Notes: generated by a model from the sequence alone, not told the origin. DNA of 64,000 bases from Hyphomicrobiales bacterium (GCA_017305535.1 JAFKKN010000003.1:62001-126000), one strand, 5' to 3'. Positions 25,936 through 35,982 are shown, numbered from the stretch's first letter. Numbers and translations: made by a program.

Positions 25936-27225
25936 TTATTGAAACCGGTGGTCGAGGGGAAAGCGCGCGCAGAGTTCCGCGACCGAGCGTCGAGCAAGCT
26001 CTTCGACCTTGTGGTTTCCAGCGGGGCCGTGGGCTGAAAATCCGTCGATGACATCTGCGATTAGATTGCCGACGGTGCGAAATTCTTCAACGGTGAATCC
26101 CCGCGTGGTCGCTGCCGGGGTTCCAAGCCGAATACCGGATGTGATCGATGGCTTCTCGGGATCGAAGGGAATGCCATTCTTGTTGCAGGTAAGGCCGGCG
26201 CGTTCGAGCGCGGCCTCGGCATCGCGCCCCGTCACCCCTTTCGGGCGCAGATCCACCAATACCAGATGCGTATCGGTCCCGCCGGACACGATCGAGACAC
26301 CTCCGCTAGCGAGGGTTTCAGCCAATACTCGCGCGTTCTCGACAACGTGTTCGGCGTAGGTCCTGAAGGCCGGTTGCAGCGCCTCGCCGAAAGCGACCGC
26401 CTTCGCCGCGATGATATGCATCAGGGGCCCACCTTGCAGGCCGGGAAACACCGCCGAGTTGAATTTCTTCGCAAGCTCGGCGTCGTTGGTGAGGATCATG
26501 CCGCCACGTGGACCGCGAAGCGTCTTGTGCGTGGTGGTCGTCACGACGTGTGCGTGCGGTATCGGTGACGGATGCACTCCGGCCGCGACCAGCCCGGCGA
26601 AATGGGCCATGTCCACCATCAGCAGGGCTCCCACTTCATCGGCAATGGCGCGGAATGCGGCAAAATCGATGATGCGCGGATATGCCGAGCCGCCGGCGAT
26701 GATGATCCTTGGCCGATGCACGAGAGCAAGAGATCGCACCTCGTCCATATCGATGCGGTGATCGCTTTCGCGAACCTGGTAGTGGACAGGCCTGAACCAT
26801 TTTCCGGACATCGCCACGCCGGCGCCATGCGTAAGATGTCCGCCGTGGGCAAGCGACATGCCGAGAAAGGTGTCGCCGGGCTTCATCAACGCGAAGAATA
26901 CCGCGGAATTGGCCTGCGCTCCCGAATGAGGTTGCACGTTGATAAAGTCAGCGCCGAACAGGCGACGTGCGCGATCGATCGCTTCCGCTTCGACTTCGTC
27001 CACGAACTCGCAGCCGCCGTAGTAACGTCGACCGGGATAGCCCTCGGCATATTTGTTGGTCAGGACCGATCCCTGTGCGGCCAGCACCGCGGCCGAGACA
27101 ATATTCTCGGAGGCGATCAGTTCGATCTGCTCATTCTGACGCGTGAATTCGCGCTGAATGGCCGAAAATATGGTTGTGTCGGAATCCCTCGTCGCGGTGT
27201 CGTGTATGGTCGTCGGCATGCTCAT
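25936..27225 (-). CDS. glyA: Serine hydroxymethyltransferase
   Basis: PLP enzyme of 429 residues interconverting glycine plus methylene-tetrahydrofolate with serine. Family landmarks: [45 protein letters not shown], and the PLP Lys in [18 protein letters not shown] 27225 was chosen because GAGGATGAAG lies before it; a further ATG at 27252 overlaps the sdaA end. The gene follows sdaA by 10 bases, with its ribosome binding site overlapping the sdaA stop. Because the operon is preceded by a glycine riboswitch, this copy probably serves glycine consumption rather than one-carbon biosynthesis; the housekeeping glyA should be elsewhere. Confidence 0.95.
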   Translation of the reverse strand: MSMPTTIHDTATRDSDTTIFSAIQREFTRQNEQIELIASENIVSAAVLAAQGSVLTNKYAEGYPGRRYYGGCEFVDEVEAEAIDRARRLFGADFINVQPHSGAQANSAVFFALMKPGDTFLGMSLAHGGHLTHGAGVAMSGKWFRPVHYQVRESDHRIDMDEVRSLALVHRPRIIIAGGSAYPRIIDFAAFRAIADEVGALLMVDMAHFAGLVAAGVHPSPIPHAHVVTTTTHKTLRGPRGGMILTNDAELAKKFNSAVFPGLQGGPLMHIIAAKAVAFGEALQPAFRTYAEHVVENARVLAETLASGGVSIVSGGTDTHLVLVDLRPKGVTGRDAEAALERAGLTCNKNGIPFDPEKPSITSGIRLGTPAATTRGFTVEEFRTVGNLIADVIDGFSAHGPAGNHKVEELARRSVAELCARFPLDHRFQ

Positions 27226-27235
27226 ATCTTCATCC

Positions 27236-28666
27236 TCAACAGTTGGGAACATTGATCGCGAGGCCGCCGCGTGACGTCTCGCGATATTTCGATTTCATGT
27301 CACGGCCAGTCTGCCGCATCGTTTCGATCACCTGATCGAGCGAGACGTGGTGCACGCCGTCACCACGCATGGCGAGGGATGCGGCATTGATCGCCTTGAT
27401 GGCGCCGAAGGCGTTACGTTCGATGCATGGAATCTGAACCAGCCCGCCGACCGGGTCGCAGGTCATGCCGAGGTGATGCTCCATCGCGATCTCGGCGGCA
27501 TTCTCGATCAGCTCAATCGTTGCTCCGAGTGCCGCCGCCAGGCCGGCGGCCGCCATTGCCGAAGCGGAACCAACTTCACCCTGGCATCCGACTTCGGCGC
27601 CGGAGATCGATGCGTTTTGCTTGATGATGCCGCCGATCGCCGTTGCCGTGAGAAGGAAGGTCCGGATGCCCTGCTGATCGGCGCCGGGACAGAAGTCGCG
27701 ATAGTAGCGCAGCACGGATGGAATTACGCCAGCAGCCCCGTTGGTCGGAGCGGTGACGACGCGCCCGCCCACGGCATTCTCCTCGTTCACTGCCATCGCG
27801 AAGACAGAAACGAAATCGAGAATGCGATGCGGTGAAAGTTCCTTGTCGCTCTGTTCTTCGGCCAGCAGGTTTTGGTGAATCTGCCGCGCCCGCCGCCGAA
27901 CCTTCAATCCGCCGGGAAGCTCACCATCACATGAAAGGCCGCGCTTGATGCAATCGAACATTGCGTCGGCGATGCTGTCGACGTGAGCCAGGGGATCTGA
28001 GCCGGGATGGTTTGCCCGTTCGTTCGCAAGGACCAGTTCAGCAATCGTAAAGCTGCTGTTGCGGCAAAGCTCCAGGAGCTCGGCGGCCGTGCCGTAGCGA
28101 TGTGGCGCGCTCCAGTTGCGGACCGCGCTTTCCTCACCGTCGCGGATCACAAATCCGCCCCCAATCGAGAACCATATCTCGGCGGCCAGGGGGTGTCCGG
28201 TCGCGTCGAAGGCTTCGAAGCGCATCGCGTTGGGATGCCGCTTGAATGTCTGTACGCGGTCGGAAACGATATCACGGTCCTTGATGAACTCGACCGTTTG
28301 CCCACCCGGCAGAGTGAGGCGACTTTCTTTCTGGATACTGGCCAGTCGCGGTTCGACGTCGTTCGGGTCGATGCTGTCCGGGCGCGAGCCGGTCAATCCC
28401 AGGATGATCGCACGATCCGTCCCGTGACCCGTGCCGGTCCAGGCAAGAGACCCGTAGAGTATGACGGTCAGGCGGGCGACACGCGATTCCAGACCATGAA
28501 GCGTGCGTGCGAAGTTGCCAGCCGCAAGCATCGGCCCGACGGTATGTGATGAAGAGGGGCCGATTCCGATCTTGAAAAGCTCAGTGAGTCCAACCGGGTT
28601 TGTTGGACGGGAAGCTTTGCGCGATGATCGCTGGACGCCGGATGCGGCGTACGCGTTAAATGACAT
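27236..28666 (-). CDS. sdaA: L-serine ammonia-lyase (single-chain, iron-sulfur type)
   Basis: Enzyme of 476 residues deaminating L-serine to pyruvate and ammonia. The beta domain starts [19 protein letters not shown]. The alpha domain holds [35 protein letters not shown] and the C-terminal AINVPNC; the first three Cys are the [4Fe-4S] ligands of this family. The start ATG 28666 has GGAG upstream; a frame extension to 28705 would run into the riboswitch and was rejected. With glyA it forms a glycine-to-pyruvate pathway, controlled by the upstream tandem glycine riboswitch. Confidence 0.95.
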   Translation of the reverse strand: MSFNAYAASGVQRSSRKASRPTNPVGLTELFKIGIGPSSSHTVGPMLAAGNFARTLHGLESRVARLTVILYGSLAWTGTGHGTDRAIILGLTGSRPDSIDPNDVEPRLASIQKESRLTLPGGQTVEFIKDRDIVSDRVQTFKRHPNAMRFEAFDATGHPLAAEIWFSIGGGFVIRDGEESAVRNWSAPHRYGTAAELLELCRNSSFTIAELVLANERANHPGSDPLAHVDSIADAMFDCIKRGLSCDGELPGGLKVRRRARQIHQNLLAEEQSDKELSPHRILDFVSVFAMAVNEENAVGGRVVTAPTNGAAGVIPSVLRYYRDFCPGADQQGIRTFLLTATAIGGIIKQNASISGAEVGCQGEVGSASAMAAAGLAAALGATIELIENAAEIAMEHHLGMTCDPVGGLVQIPCIERNAFGAIKAINAASLAMRGDGVHHVSLDQVIETMRQTGRDMKSKYRETSRGGLAINVPNC

Positions 28667-28698
28667 AGGGGCTCCACAACGTTGATTACCAACATGGT

Positions 28699-28868
28699 GC
28701 CCCATCTGTCCTTGTGCCTGAGAGTGTTATCCCTTCGGCGGAGCGGAGGCGTCGGAGGCCTCGCAACTCGCTTTCCAGATGCTGTATTGCAGGAAGACGG
28801 TCCTTTTGCCTGAGAGTTTCCGGGGCGGTTGCTCCTTCGGCGCCGGCGCCAGGCCGGTCTCTCCCATC
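28699..28868 (-). promoter_or_regulatory. Tandem glycine riboswitch upstream of sdaA-glyA
   Basis: Read on the minus strand, the first aptamer runs from about 28866 to 28797 with GGGAGAGACC, GCGCCGAAGGAGCAA and AAACTCTCAGGCAAAAGGAC, all matching the glycine aptamer. The second follows with GCCGAAGGGATAA and ACTCTCAGGCACAAGGAC, ending near 28700. This two-aptamer arrangement is the classical glycine riboswitch. Between it and sdaA, GGGGC (28699-28703) can pair with GCCCC (28668-28672), which lies between the ribosome binding site and the ATG, so translational control is possible. Glycine would be expected to switch the operon on. Confidence 0.93.
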
Positions 28869-28870
28869 CG

Positions 28871-29488
28871 CTGCGTCAATCGGTCGATCGTCTCCCGGGT
28901 CTGCGCTCGTTCGTTTATTTCGACGGCGGTTTGTTTCGATGTCCGACAGAGATCGCACATCCGATGCTCTGAGCAATAGCTTATGTTGGTGACGGAGTCA
29001 TCTGTCAGGACAATTCGTGGTGAAGTATTTCGTGCTCCGCGTTTCAGTGTGAAGTCGGTTGTATCGCGCATTTCTCGACACGGGATGAATTCGACAGCCG
29101 ACATTCATGATGAAAAGCAATCATCTGCGGGTCGCTTACCGAGCGACGAATGAGTTCCGTGACGCCTGAACGCTTGTAGTGAATTGCTCGGGTGAATTGA
29201 GCGACGACACAGGCATCGGAGCAGTTATTGCGTCGATCTGCCACATTACCGTCAGGAGCTATCTTTGTCGGTAAGCGTGCGCCGTCATGATTATCGCTGC
29301 CGCACTGCGAGCATCGATGGGTCCGTACCTATTTGAAACGGACAAATCTGTGTCGATCGCTGCGGCTGGCGACGTCATCGACGGGACTTTCTGCAAACCT
29401 CTGGCGTCTCATGTTGACAAGACGGGGGAGCCTGTGGTCATCTCTTCAAAATAGTATACTGTCGTCAAGATATAATATCTGGGAGCGG
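28871..29488. other. Intergenic region between the glycine operon and the molybdenum hydroxylase operon
   Basis: No gene is supported here. The left part must hold the promoter for the riboswitch RNA (minus strand). The right end has AT-rich palindromes just before the hydroxylase operon. Upstream in-frame codons from 29333 are not used because they contain no ribosome binding site and lie outside the family alignment. Confidence 0.6.
29453..29480. promoter_or_regulatory. Paired palindromes in front of the molybdenum hydroxylase operon
   Basis: AGTATACT (29453-29460) is an exact palindrome. AGATATAATATCT (29468-29480) is an exact odd-centred palindrome with 6-base arms and it includes TATAAT. 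The second ends one base before the ribosome binding site of the operon's first gene, so a bound protein would block expression. Its GATAT-N-ATATC form is a short version of the AT-rich motif seen at 47845 and elsewhere. The GntR/FCD protein encoded in the same operon is a natural candidate. Confidence 0.5.
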
Positions 29489-31918
29489 ATGCCCGTGGCT
29501 CATTCAAGCGCGGTCGAATTGTCGGCACTCCCCCGTGGGGTGGTGGCCGACGCGGGCCAAAAGGACCTGCAACATGGGCCCCGCGGCATCGGCGCGCGTA
29601 TTCTACGCAATGAGGATGCGCGGTTCCTCGCCGGGCATGGCGAGTATCTGGCGGATCTCAATATTCCCGGGACGATGGAGGTCGCGTTCCTCCGGTCGCC
29701 GGTGGCGCACGGCCGGATCACCGCGATTCATATTCCGCCTGAAATACGCGCGCGGGTCTTCCTTTTGAGTGATCTGGGCGAGGTTCGCCCGGTGCGGGCG
29801 GTTTTGAATGCCCCGGCGTTTCGCGGCTCGGATTTTCCTGCGCTTGCGGACGGTGTCGTCCGTTTTGTGGGCGAGCCGATCGCCATGTGCATCGCGCCGA
29901 CCCGGGCAGAAGCGGAAGATCTTGCTCAGCAGGTGGTTGTCGACTTCGATGAGCTTCCGGTCGTCGTCGACATGCTGAAGGCGGCGGATGGCAGCGCGCC
30001 TCCCATTCATGAAGGGTGGGGAGACAATGTCTGCTTCGTCTCCACGCCGAGCAATGGCGATCTCGCGAAGGCTGTCGGCGATGCCGCAGTGACGATCGAG
30101 CGCGAACTGCATATGCGTCGCCAATGCGTGGTTTCGCTCGAGGGGCGGGGCGTACTGGCTTATCGTGACCGTCGGTTGGATGAGTTGGTCATCTACAGTT
30201 CGACGCAGCAGCCGCATATCATCAGGACGGTGCTGGCGCCGTTGATCGGCGTTGAGGAGAGCAGGCTCCGTGTTGTGGCGCCGGATGTCGGCGGCGGATT
30301 TGGCGTCAAGAATAACCTACAGCAAGAGGAAGTCGCGATCGGTGCGCTCGCCCGGATAGTGAATCATCCAGTGCGGTGGACGGAGGATCGACGCGAACAT
30401 CTCACGGCATCCCCGCAGGCGCGCGAACATCACTATCGCATGAAGTTGCATGCCGACGCGCGGGGAAAAATTCTCGGACTTGAAAGTGACGTCATCGTCG
30501 ACGCCGGCGCCTATTCGATCTGGCCGTGGTCGTGCGCGATGGAGGCCAACATGTCCGCCGGCATCATGCCGGGACCGTATCAGATGCAAGCCTATCGCGG
30601 TTGCGGCACGACCGTGGTGAGCAACAAGCCTCCGCTTGGTCCGTATCGCGGCGTGGGTCGGCCAGGCGCGTGTTTCGCGCTGGAGCGGATGATGGATGAG
30701 CTCGCGCGCGCGGTAGGCCGTGAGCCGCACGAGGTCAGAATCGACAACATGGTCCAGCCCGACCAGATGCCGTACCTGACCATTGCGGGCAAGCTCTATG
30801 ACAGCGGAGATTTTCCCGAGAGCGTTCGCCGCGCCGCTGAGATGATCGATGTTCCAGCTATTCGCGAGCGGCAGAAGGCGAATGGAAAGGATGGTATCTA
30901 TCTCGGGCTGGGTTGGGCCTGTTATGTCGAACAGACTGCGCACGGCACCAACGAATGGCTGCAGCGCAATCTCACCGAGGTGTTTGGTTACGAGGCGGCG
31001 ACCGCGCGTTTCACGCCGGATGGCAAGCTTGTGCTTGAGGTGGCGATCCAGAACCATGGGCAGGGTCTCGAAACGACATTGGCGCAAGTCGCTTCGACGG
31101 AACTCGGCGTCGATCCGGCCGATATCGTGGTCCGCCATGGTGATACCGCTGTATCGCCTTATGGGCTCGGTACTTTCGCCTCTCGCAGCATGGTGATGGC
31201 GGGCGGTGCCGTCGGTCGCGCGTCGCAAATGCTGGCGGAAAAGGTCAAGAGGATTGGTGCGCATTTCCTGCAAACCGATCCGCGCAACGTTTCATTGCAG
31301 GACAGCGCGGTCGTCTATGGCCAGCGCCGCGTGCCGTTCTCCGAGATCACGCGTGCAGCCTTCCGCCATGCGCAGGATCTGCCGCCCGGCGAAGAGCCCG
31401 GGCTTTCGGTCACCACGACATATCAACCCGAATCCGGCACCGGTGCGTTCTCCTACGCGACCCACGCGGTGGTGGTTTCAGTCGACGTCAATACGGGTCT
31501 GACCCGGATTCTCGATTATGTCATCGTGCATGACTGCGGCACGATCGTGAATCCGATGATCGTCGACGGGCAGATCCAGGGTGGCCTGGCGCAGGGGATC
31601 GGTACCGCGCTCTTCGAGGAAAGCCCTTACGACGAGGCGGGACAGCCGCTTGCGTCGACCTTTCTCGATTATCTTTTGCCCGGATTCACCGAGGTTCCCA
31701 GCGCACGGATCGGACATATCGTCTCGCCGTCTCCGTTCACGCGATATGGCGTCAAAGGCATGGGTGAAGGCGGCGCGATCGGTGCGCCCGCCGCAATCGT
31801 AAATGCAGTGAACGACGCGCTCCATGCGCTCGGTGTCGAAATCAATGAGACCCCCATCACGCCCAAGCGTCTGCTCAAGGCGATCGATCAGGCCGAAAGA
31901 AAAAGGGGGATGGCATGA
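29489..31918 (+). CDS. Molybdenum hydroxylase (xanthine dehydrogenase family), large molybdopterin subunit
   Basis: Catalytic subunit of 809 residues, hydroxylating a heteroaromatic or aldehyde carbon with water-derived oxygen. Visible are GIGARILRNEDARFLAGHG, VRFVGEPIAMCIAPTRAEAE, VAPDVGGGFGVKNNLQQEE, GPYRGVGRPGACFALERMMD and, near the C-terminus, GVKGMGEGGAIGAP with the catalytic Glu. The CO-dehydrogenase active-site motif AYxCSFR is absent; YRGVGRPG places it with general hydroxylases. ATG 29489 has GGGAGCGG before it. It is followed by FAD and 2Fe-2S subunit genes with ATGA overlaps, the usual three-subunit L-M-S set though in the order L-M-S. Confidence 0.93.
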   Translation: MPVAHSSAVELSALPRGVVADAGQKDLQHGPRGIGARILRNEDARFLAGHGEYLADLNIPGTMEVAFLRSPVAHGRITAIHIPPEIRARVFLLSDLGEVRPVRAVLNAPAFRGSDFPALADGVVRFVGEPIAMCIAPTRAEAEDLAQQVVVDFDELPVVVDMLKAADGSAPPIHEGWGDNVCFVSTPSNGDLAKAVGDAAVTIERELHMRRQCVVSLEGRGVLAYRDRRLDELVIYSSTQQPHIIRTVLAPLIGVEESRLRVVAPDVGGGFGVKNNLQQEEVAIGALARIVNHPVRWTEDRREHLTASPQAREHHYRMKLHADARGKILGLESDVIVDAGAYSIWPWSCAMEANMSAGIMPGPYQMQAYRGCGTTVVSNKPPLGPYRGVGRPGACFALERMMDELARAVGREPHEVRIDNMVQPDQMPYLTIAGKLYDSGDFPESVRRAAEMIDVPAIRERQKANGKDGIYLGLGWACYVEQTAHGTNEWLQRNLTEVFGYEAATARFTPDGKLVLEVAIQNHGQGLETTLAQVASTELGVDPADIVVRHGDTAVSPYGLGTFASRSMVMAGGAVGRASQMLAEKVKRIGAHFLQTDPRNVSLQDSAVVYGQRRVPFSEITRAAFRHAQDLPPGEEPGLSVTTTYQPESGTGAFSYATHAVVVSVDVNTGLTRILDYVIVHDCGTIVNPMIVDGQIQGGLAQGIGTALFEESPYDEAGQPLASTFLDYLLPGFTEVPSARIGHIVSPSPFTRYGVKGMGEGGAIGAPAAIVNAVNDALHALGVEINETPITPKRLLKAIDQAERKRGMA

Positions 31919-32760
31919 AGCCGGCGCCGTTCGATTATATCAGGCCGCGCGATCTGAAAGAGGCTGTTGTCGCGCTCTCCGAACTCGAATGGGGTGGTCG
32001 CGTGCTGGCCGGTGGGCAATCGCTGGTGCCCATGCTGAATTTGCGGTTGAGCCCGCTGGTACGCCTCGTCGATATTTCTCGCCTCGAAGAACTGCGCGGG
32101 GTGGACGAGACCGCTGATAACATCACGTTTGGTGCGTGCGTGCGCCACGGTGAATTCGAAGATGGAAAGGTTCCGGATCCGGCGCGGGGCATGATGCGCC
32201 ATGTCGCCGGGCGGATCGCCTATCGTGCGGTACGTAACCGGGGCACTATCGGAGGCAGCCTGTCGCTGGCCGATCCGTCGGCCGACTGGATCAGTGTCGT
32301 CATGGCGCTCGGCGCGAGCTTCACTATCCGTGGTCCTCATGGCGAGCGATCGCTCGATGCGGCGGATATGTTTGTCGGGCCATATACAACGGCGCTCGGC
32401 GAGCACGACATTCTCGCCTCGATCCGCATTCCGAAGCTCTCAGGCAAAGCGCGTTGGGGTTACTACAAGGTCATTCGCAAGGCCGGCGAATATCCGATGA
32501 CAATTGCTTCTGTTGTGTTGGACCCCGATCGTGACCGTCACAGCATCGTGCTTGGCGCGGTCAACCGCGGCGCATTGACGATGACGGAGACTGGTGTGGT
32601 CCTCAATGGCGCTCAGAGTTGGTCCGAGCGGCTTGAAAGTGCGCTGCGGGCCGCGATCCGGCGCGATCTCGAAGCCGCTGGTCGAACGGAGGATGTTTGC
32701 GAAATGAAGCTCAGTGAAACGACGGTCCTTCGCGCGGCTACATCGGCGTTGGTGCAATGA
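31915..32760 (+). CDS. Molybdenum hydroxylase, FAD-binding (medium) subunit
   Basis: Protein of 281 residues carrying electrons from the Fe-S subunit to the acceptor. FAD-binding signatures are VLAGGQSLVPMLNLRLSP near residue 33 and RNRGTIGGSLSLADPSADW near 105. The C-terminal domain has KVIRKAGEYPMTIASVV. It overlaps the large subunit at its start and the 2Fe-2S subunit at its end, each by 4 bases. Confidence 0.93.
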   Translation: MKPAPFDYIRPRDLKEAVVALSELEWGGRVLAGGQSLVPMLNLRLSPLVRLVDISRLEELRGVDETADNITFGACVRHGEFEDGKVPDPARGMMRHVAGRIAYRAVRNRGTIGGSLSLADPSADWISVVMALGASFTIRGPHGERSLDAADMFVGPYTTALGEHDILASIRIPKLSGKARWGYYKVIRKAGEYPMTIASVVLDPDRDRHSIVLGAVNRGALTMTETGVVLNGAQSWSERLESALRAAIRRDLEAAGRTEDVCEMKLSETTVLRAATSALVQ

Positions 32761-33248
32761 TGCGGGTGGCATTTACGCTGAATGGCAAGCCTTTTTCCGC
32801 TGATGTCGAGCCTCGCACTTCCTTGGCCGACCTATTGCGATCGCCGGGCTGCGGCTGCACCAGCATTCATCTCGGGTGCGAACATGGTGTTTGTGGCGCT
32901 TGTACAATTCTGATCGATGGTCAAATCGCACGCTCATGCATCACGCTTGCGGTGTCCTGCAGCGAATCCGAGATCGTAACGCTCGAAGGACTCGACAGGG
33001 ATGAACTGATCGGAGAGCTCAAGGACGCATTTCGAAAGCATCACGGCCTGCAATGCGGATTCTGTACGCCCGCAATGATGATTTCCGCGCGCGAAATGAT
33101 CCTTCGAAATCCGCAGATGACTGAGGACGACCTTCGCCTCGCCATGAGCGGCAACATCTGCCGCTGCACAGGATATTCCGGAATCGTCGCCGCGGTGGGT
33201 GCGGTTGCTGCAAATCGCTGCGCGTCTTCCGGCGCATCGAGCCAGTAA
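32757..33248 (+). CDS. Molybdenum hydroxylase, 2Fe-2S (small) subunit
   Basis: Protein of 163 residues with two [2Fe-2S] clusters. The plant-ferredoxin-type cluster uses the Cys of GCTSIHLGCEHGVCGAC and the downstream ARSC. The second uses LQCGFCTPAMM and GNICRCTGYSGIV. Two adjacent ATG codons (32757, 32760) are possible starts; the first overlaps the FAD-subunit stop. It lacks a signal peptide, so the enzyme is cytosolic. Confidence 0.94.
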   Translation: MMRVAFTLNGKPFSADVEPRTSLADLLRSPGCGCTSIHLGCEHGVCGACTILIDGQIARSCITLAVSCSESEIVTLEGLDRDELIGELKDAFRKHHGLQCGFCTPAMMISAREMILRNPQMTEDDLRLAMSGNICRCTGYSGIVAAVGAVAANRCASSGASSQ

Positions 33249-33261
33249 AGGAGCGCGTGCC

Positions 33262-33849
33262 GTGGAAATCCGCCAGAAATTCGTCGTCGAGCAACCGATC
33301 GATACTGTCTGGGCGGCATTGTCGGACATTCGTCTGGTCGCATCCTGCATGCCGGGAGCCGAAGTCGTCTCGGTATCGGAGGATCAGACCGAGATCGAAG
33401 GCCGAATGCGCACGAAGGTCGGTCCGATCAGCGCGGCTTTCGGAGGCCGTGGGAAAATCGTCCGGGATGCTGCCAGTCATACCGGAAGCGTCGAGGGTTC
33501 GGGTGCGGACAAGAACAGCGGATCGCGCGTCCAGATCAAGCTGACCTATGCACTGGAGCCGAGCGACGGTGGTCATTCAACCACGACATCAATTGTGGCG
33601 GGCGTCACGCTGACGGGTCCGCTTGCGCAGTTCGGTAAAGGGGCGCTGATCAACGAGATCGCGGCGCACATGACGCAGCAATTCACGAACAATCTGCGTC
33701 AGCGTTTCGAGACGGCCGCCAGTCCAGCGGAGATCGCATCGCCTGTGACACGCGAGATTGCGCCCGCCAATGAACTGCGGCCGGTCCAGTTGTTGATCGC
33801 CGTTCTGAAGAAACGACTCAAGCGCCTTGTCACGCGCTCAGCCGGCTAG
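33262..33849 (+). CDS. CoxG-like SRPBCC family protein
   Basis: Protein of 195 residues in the carbon monoxide dehydrogenase subunit G family (VEQPIDTVWAALSDIRLVAS, CMPGAEVVSV, GRMRTKVGPISAAFGG and GRGKIVRDA). CoxG proteins accompany molybdenum hydroxylases; proposed roles include membrane attachment or maturation. A basic C-terminal tail (KKRLKRLVTR) is present. GTG 33262 was chosen for AAAGGAG seven bases upstream; the frame opens earlier inside the 2Fe-2S gene. Confidence 0.88.
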   Translation: MEIRQKFVVEQPIDTVWAALSDIRLVASCMPGAEVVSVSEDQTEIEGRMRTKVGPISAAFGGRGKIVRDAASHTGSVEGSGADKNSGSRVQIKLTYALEPSDGGHSTTTSIVAGVTLTGPLAQFGKGALINEIAAHMTQQFTNNLRQRFETAASPAEIASPVTREIAPANELRPVQLLIAVLKKRLKRLVTRSAG

Positions 33850-33913
33850 GTGAGTAAAGGGATCAAAGGGGACAACCAACAGTCCTGAATTTTATCAATG
33901 GGAGGGAATAGAA

Positions 33914-35032
33914 ATGTCGAAGTCTCAAGCGGGACGTTTCACGCGTCGCTCCATGTTGCAGTTTGGCGCCGCCGCTGCCGCATCGATTCCTCTGGGTGGG
34001 TCGTTCGCCGGTCGCGCGCGTGCCGCAGCGCCGACAAACGTCAAATTCACGCTGCCGTGGATTCCGAATGGATCGAGTTATTGGCCGCTGATCGGCAACG
34101 AGATTGGTGTCTTCTCAAAGCATAACATCAACCTCAACGTGGCGCGGGGATTTGGTTCGGTGGCTGCGGCGCAGGCGGTCTCGAGCGGTCAGTTTGATTT
34201 CGGCATGGTCTTCGCCGGCGGGAATTTCCTGGCCGCCGCGCGCAAGCTGCCGCTGGTGGTGATTGCCACTGTTTATTACGATGCGATCATGGGAATCTGC
34301 CTGCGGGCGGACTCGCCGATCAAGACGCCAAAGGATCTTGAAGGCAAGAAGCTTGGCACCGTTCCCACGTCGGCGGAGTCACCATACTGGCCGGCTTTCG
34401 CGAAGAGCGCCGGTGTTGACATCAGCAAGATTTCACTGGTGCAGGTTGATAGCAAAGTGGTCGAGCGTGCGCTCATCGACAAGCAGGTTGATGCGATAAC
34501 CGCTGTTGGGACCAGTTCAATTCCTCTGATCGCGGCAATGGGCGAGGCGCCACGCTTCATGCCCTGGAGCCGATATGGCGTTGAACTGTATGCGGGGCAA
34601 ATCGTGACTCGGCCCGAGACTGTCGAGAAAAACCCGGAGCTTTGCCAGAAAGTGGTCGATACCGTTCTGGAGTGTTACGCCCATACGCTGCGCGAACCGG
34701 AGAGTTCGCTCCAGCTCTTCGCCAAGGCGTTGCCGGAGGTCGGTCTGACCAAGGCCGGTATGCAGAGTGCGAGAATTGCCCAGGGGTTGACCCAACTCGT
34801 GACGCGTCGCCCGGAGGCGGTCGATCATGCGCTCGGCTGGTCCGACCCCGCGAAGATTCCGGGCATGATCGATCTGGTGATGGAATTTGGCGCGCCGAAG
34901 GACGCGGTGCGGCCGGATCCCGCGGCTCTGATCACCAATCGCTTTGTGGGGAACGTCAAGTTGTCCGCGCAGGAGTGGGACAAGGTGAAAGAGAACACCG
35001 CGACATTCGCAGCCTATCTCGGGGATGGCTAG
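33914..35032 (+). CDS. ABC transporter substrate-binding protein, SsuA/NMT1-like, with Tat signal
   Basis: Periplasmic protein of 372 residues. The N-terminus has a twin-arginine motif (FTRRSMLQFG), a hydrophobic core and a probable cleavage at RARAAA near residue 38. The mature domain (FTLPWIPNGSSYWPLIGNEI, GVFSKHNINL, SGQFDFGMVFAGG) belongs to the NMT1/THI5-like group, whose members bind pyrimidine precursors, nitrate, taurine or aromatic sulfonates. The N-heterocycle context favours a nitrogenous ligand. GGGAGG lies upstream of the ATG. Confidence 0.9.
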   Translation: MSKSQAGRFTRRSMLQFGAAAAASIPLGGSFAGRARAAAPTNVKFTLPWIPNGSSYWPLIGNEIGVFSKHNINLNVARGFGSVAAAQAVSSGQFDFGMVFAGGNFLAAARKLPLVVIATVYYDAIMGICLRADSPIKTPKDLEGKKLGTVPTSAESPYWPAFAKSAGVDISKISLVQVDSKVVERALIDKQVDAITAVGTSSIPLIAAMGEAPRFMPWSRYGVELYAGQIVTRPETVEKNPELCQKVVDTVLECYAHTLREPESSLQLFAKALPEVGLTKAGMQSARIAQGLTQLVTRRPEAVDHALGWSDPAKIPGMIDLVMEFGAPKDAVRPDPAALITNRFVGNVKLSAQEWDKVKENTATFAAYLGDG

Positions 35033-35151
35033 GCGCCTCAGGACAATCTTGGCGGTGCGGAAGGCGATATGGCTCGAATAAGCCAGGTGATGACCACGCC
35101 CTCGTGCCGCAACCTCGCTCCTTATCAGGACAAATGGTCTGGGAGATCGTG

Positions 35152-35982
35152 ATGACCCAAAGCCAAATGATACAACCGGCCGGATCTAGCGCCATGACGG
35201 TGGCGACGCCTCCGGTTGGCTGGAAGCTCGATCCCGCGTTACGAGCCATTATATTACCGGCGGTTACCGCCGCAGGCCTCATCGCGTTATGGGAGGCTGC
35301 GGTTCCCCTGCTGGGCATCCCGCATGTGCTGCTGCCGCCGCCGTCGGCAATTGCCGTGCGGCTGGTTCAACTGTTCTTTCCGCTGATTCTGCAACACGCG
35401 ATTCCGACTATTCTGGAGAGCCTTATCGCTTTTGTCATCTCCTCGATTCTCGGTGTCGTCCTGGCGGGCGTGCTGAGTTCCTCGAAGATCGTGCGTGAAG
35501 CTCTTTATCCGAACGTCGTGTTCTTCCAGCTAATCCCCAAGATTGCGCTCGCGCCGCTGTTCATTGTCTGGTTCGGTATTGGATCGGAATCGCGCATCGC
35601 CTTCTCGATCTTCATCAGCTTCTTTCCGGTCGTCGTCGCGACCCTCGCGGGCCTTGATAACGTGGACCGCGAACTCCTGAGACTCTGCAAGGCACTCCGC
35701 GCGAGCGAATGGCAGGTGTTCAGGGATGTCCGGATACCGTTTGCCATTCCCTACATGTTTAGCGGTATGAAAATCGCCACCACCTTCTCCATCATCGGGA
35801 TCATCGTCGGCGAGTTCGTCACGTCTCAGGCCGGTCTTGGCTATCTGATCCTGTTCGCCTCGGCTCAAGCCGAGACGGAGCTGATATTCGCGGCGATTAC
35901 CGTTCTCTGCATATTCGGTCTGGTTTTCTACGGTTTGGTCGCGATGGCCGAAAGCTACTTGCGCAAGAAACTGGGCTCCTGA
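35152..35982 (+). CDS. ABC transporter permease, SsuC type
   Basis: Inner-membrane permease of 276 residues with six or so hydrophobic helices. The ATPase-contact loop is in LDNVDRELLRLCKALRASEW and VRIPFAIPYMFSGMKIATTF. IPKIALAPLFIVWFGIG is characteristic of SsuC/TauC. ATG 35152 has GGGAG upstream; the frame is open from 34642 inside the preceding gene, but that part lacks hydrophobic character. It works with the binding protein before it and the ATPase at 36746. Confidence 0.92.
   Translation: MTQSQMIQPAGSSAMTVATPPVGWKLDPALRAIILPAVTAAGLIALWEAAVPLLGIPHVLLPPPSAIAVRLVQLFFPLILQHAIPTILESLIAFVISSILGVVLAGVLSSSKIVREALYPNVVFFQLIPKIALAPLFIVWFGIGSESRIAFSIFISFFPVVVATLAGLDNVDRELLRLCKALRASEWQVFRDVRIPFAIPYMFSGMKIATTFSIIGIIVGEFVTSQAGLGYLILFASAQAETELIFAAITVLCIFGLVFYGLVAMAESYLRKKLGS

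Noticed and set aside
28640-28705. Longer sdaA beginning at 28705
   Set aside because: It would place coding sequence in the riboswitch's last helix; the start at 28666 has a proper ribosome binding site.
30481-30720. Aerobic CO dehydrogenase (coxL form I)
   Set aside because: The AYxCSFR active-site motif is absent; the large subunit has YRGVGRPG, typical of general molybdenum hydroxylases, although a CoxG-like gene follows.
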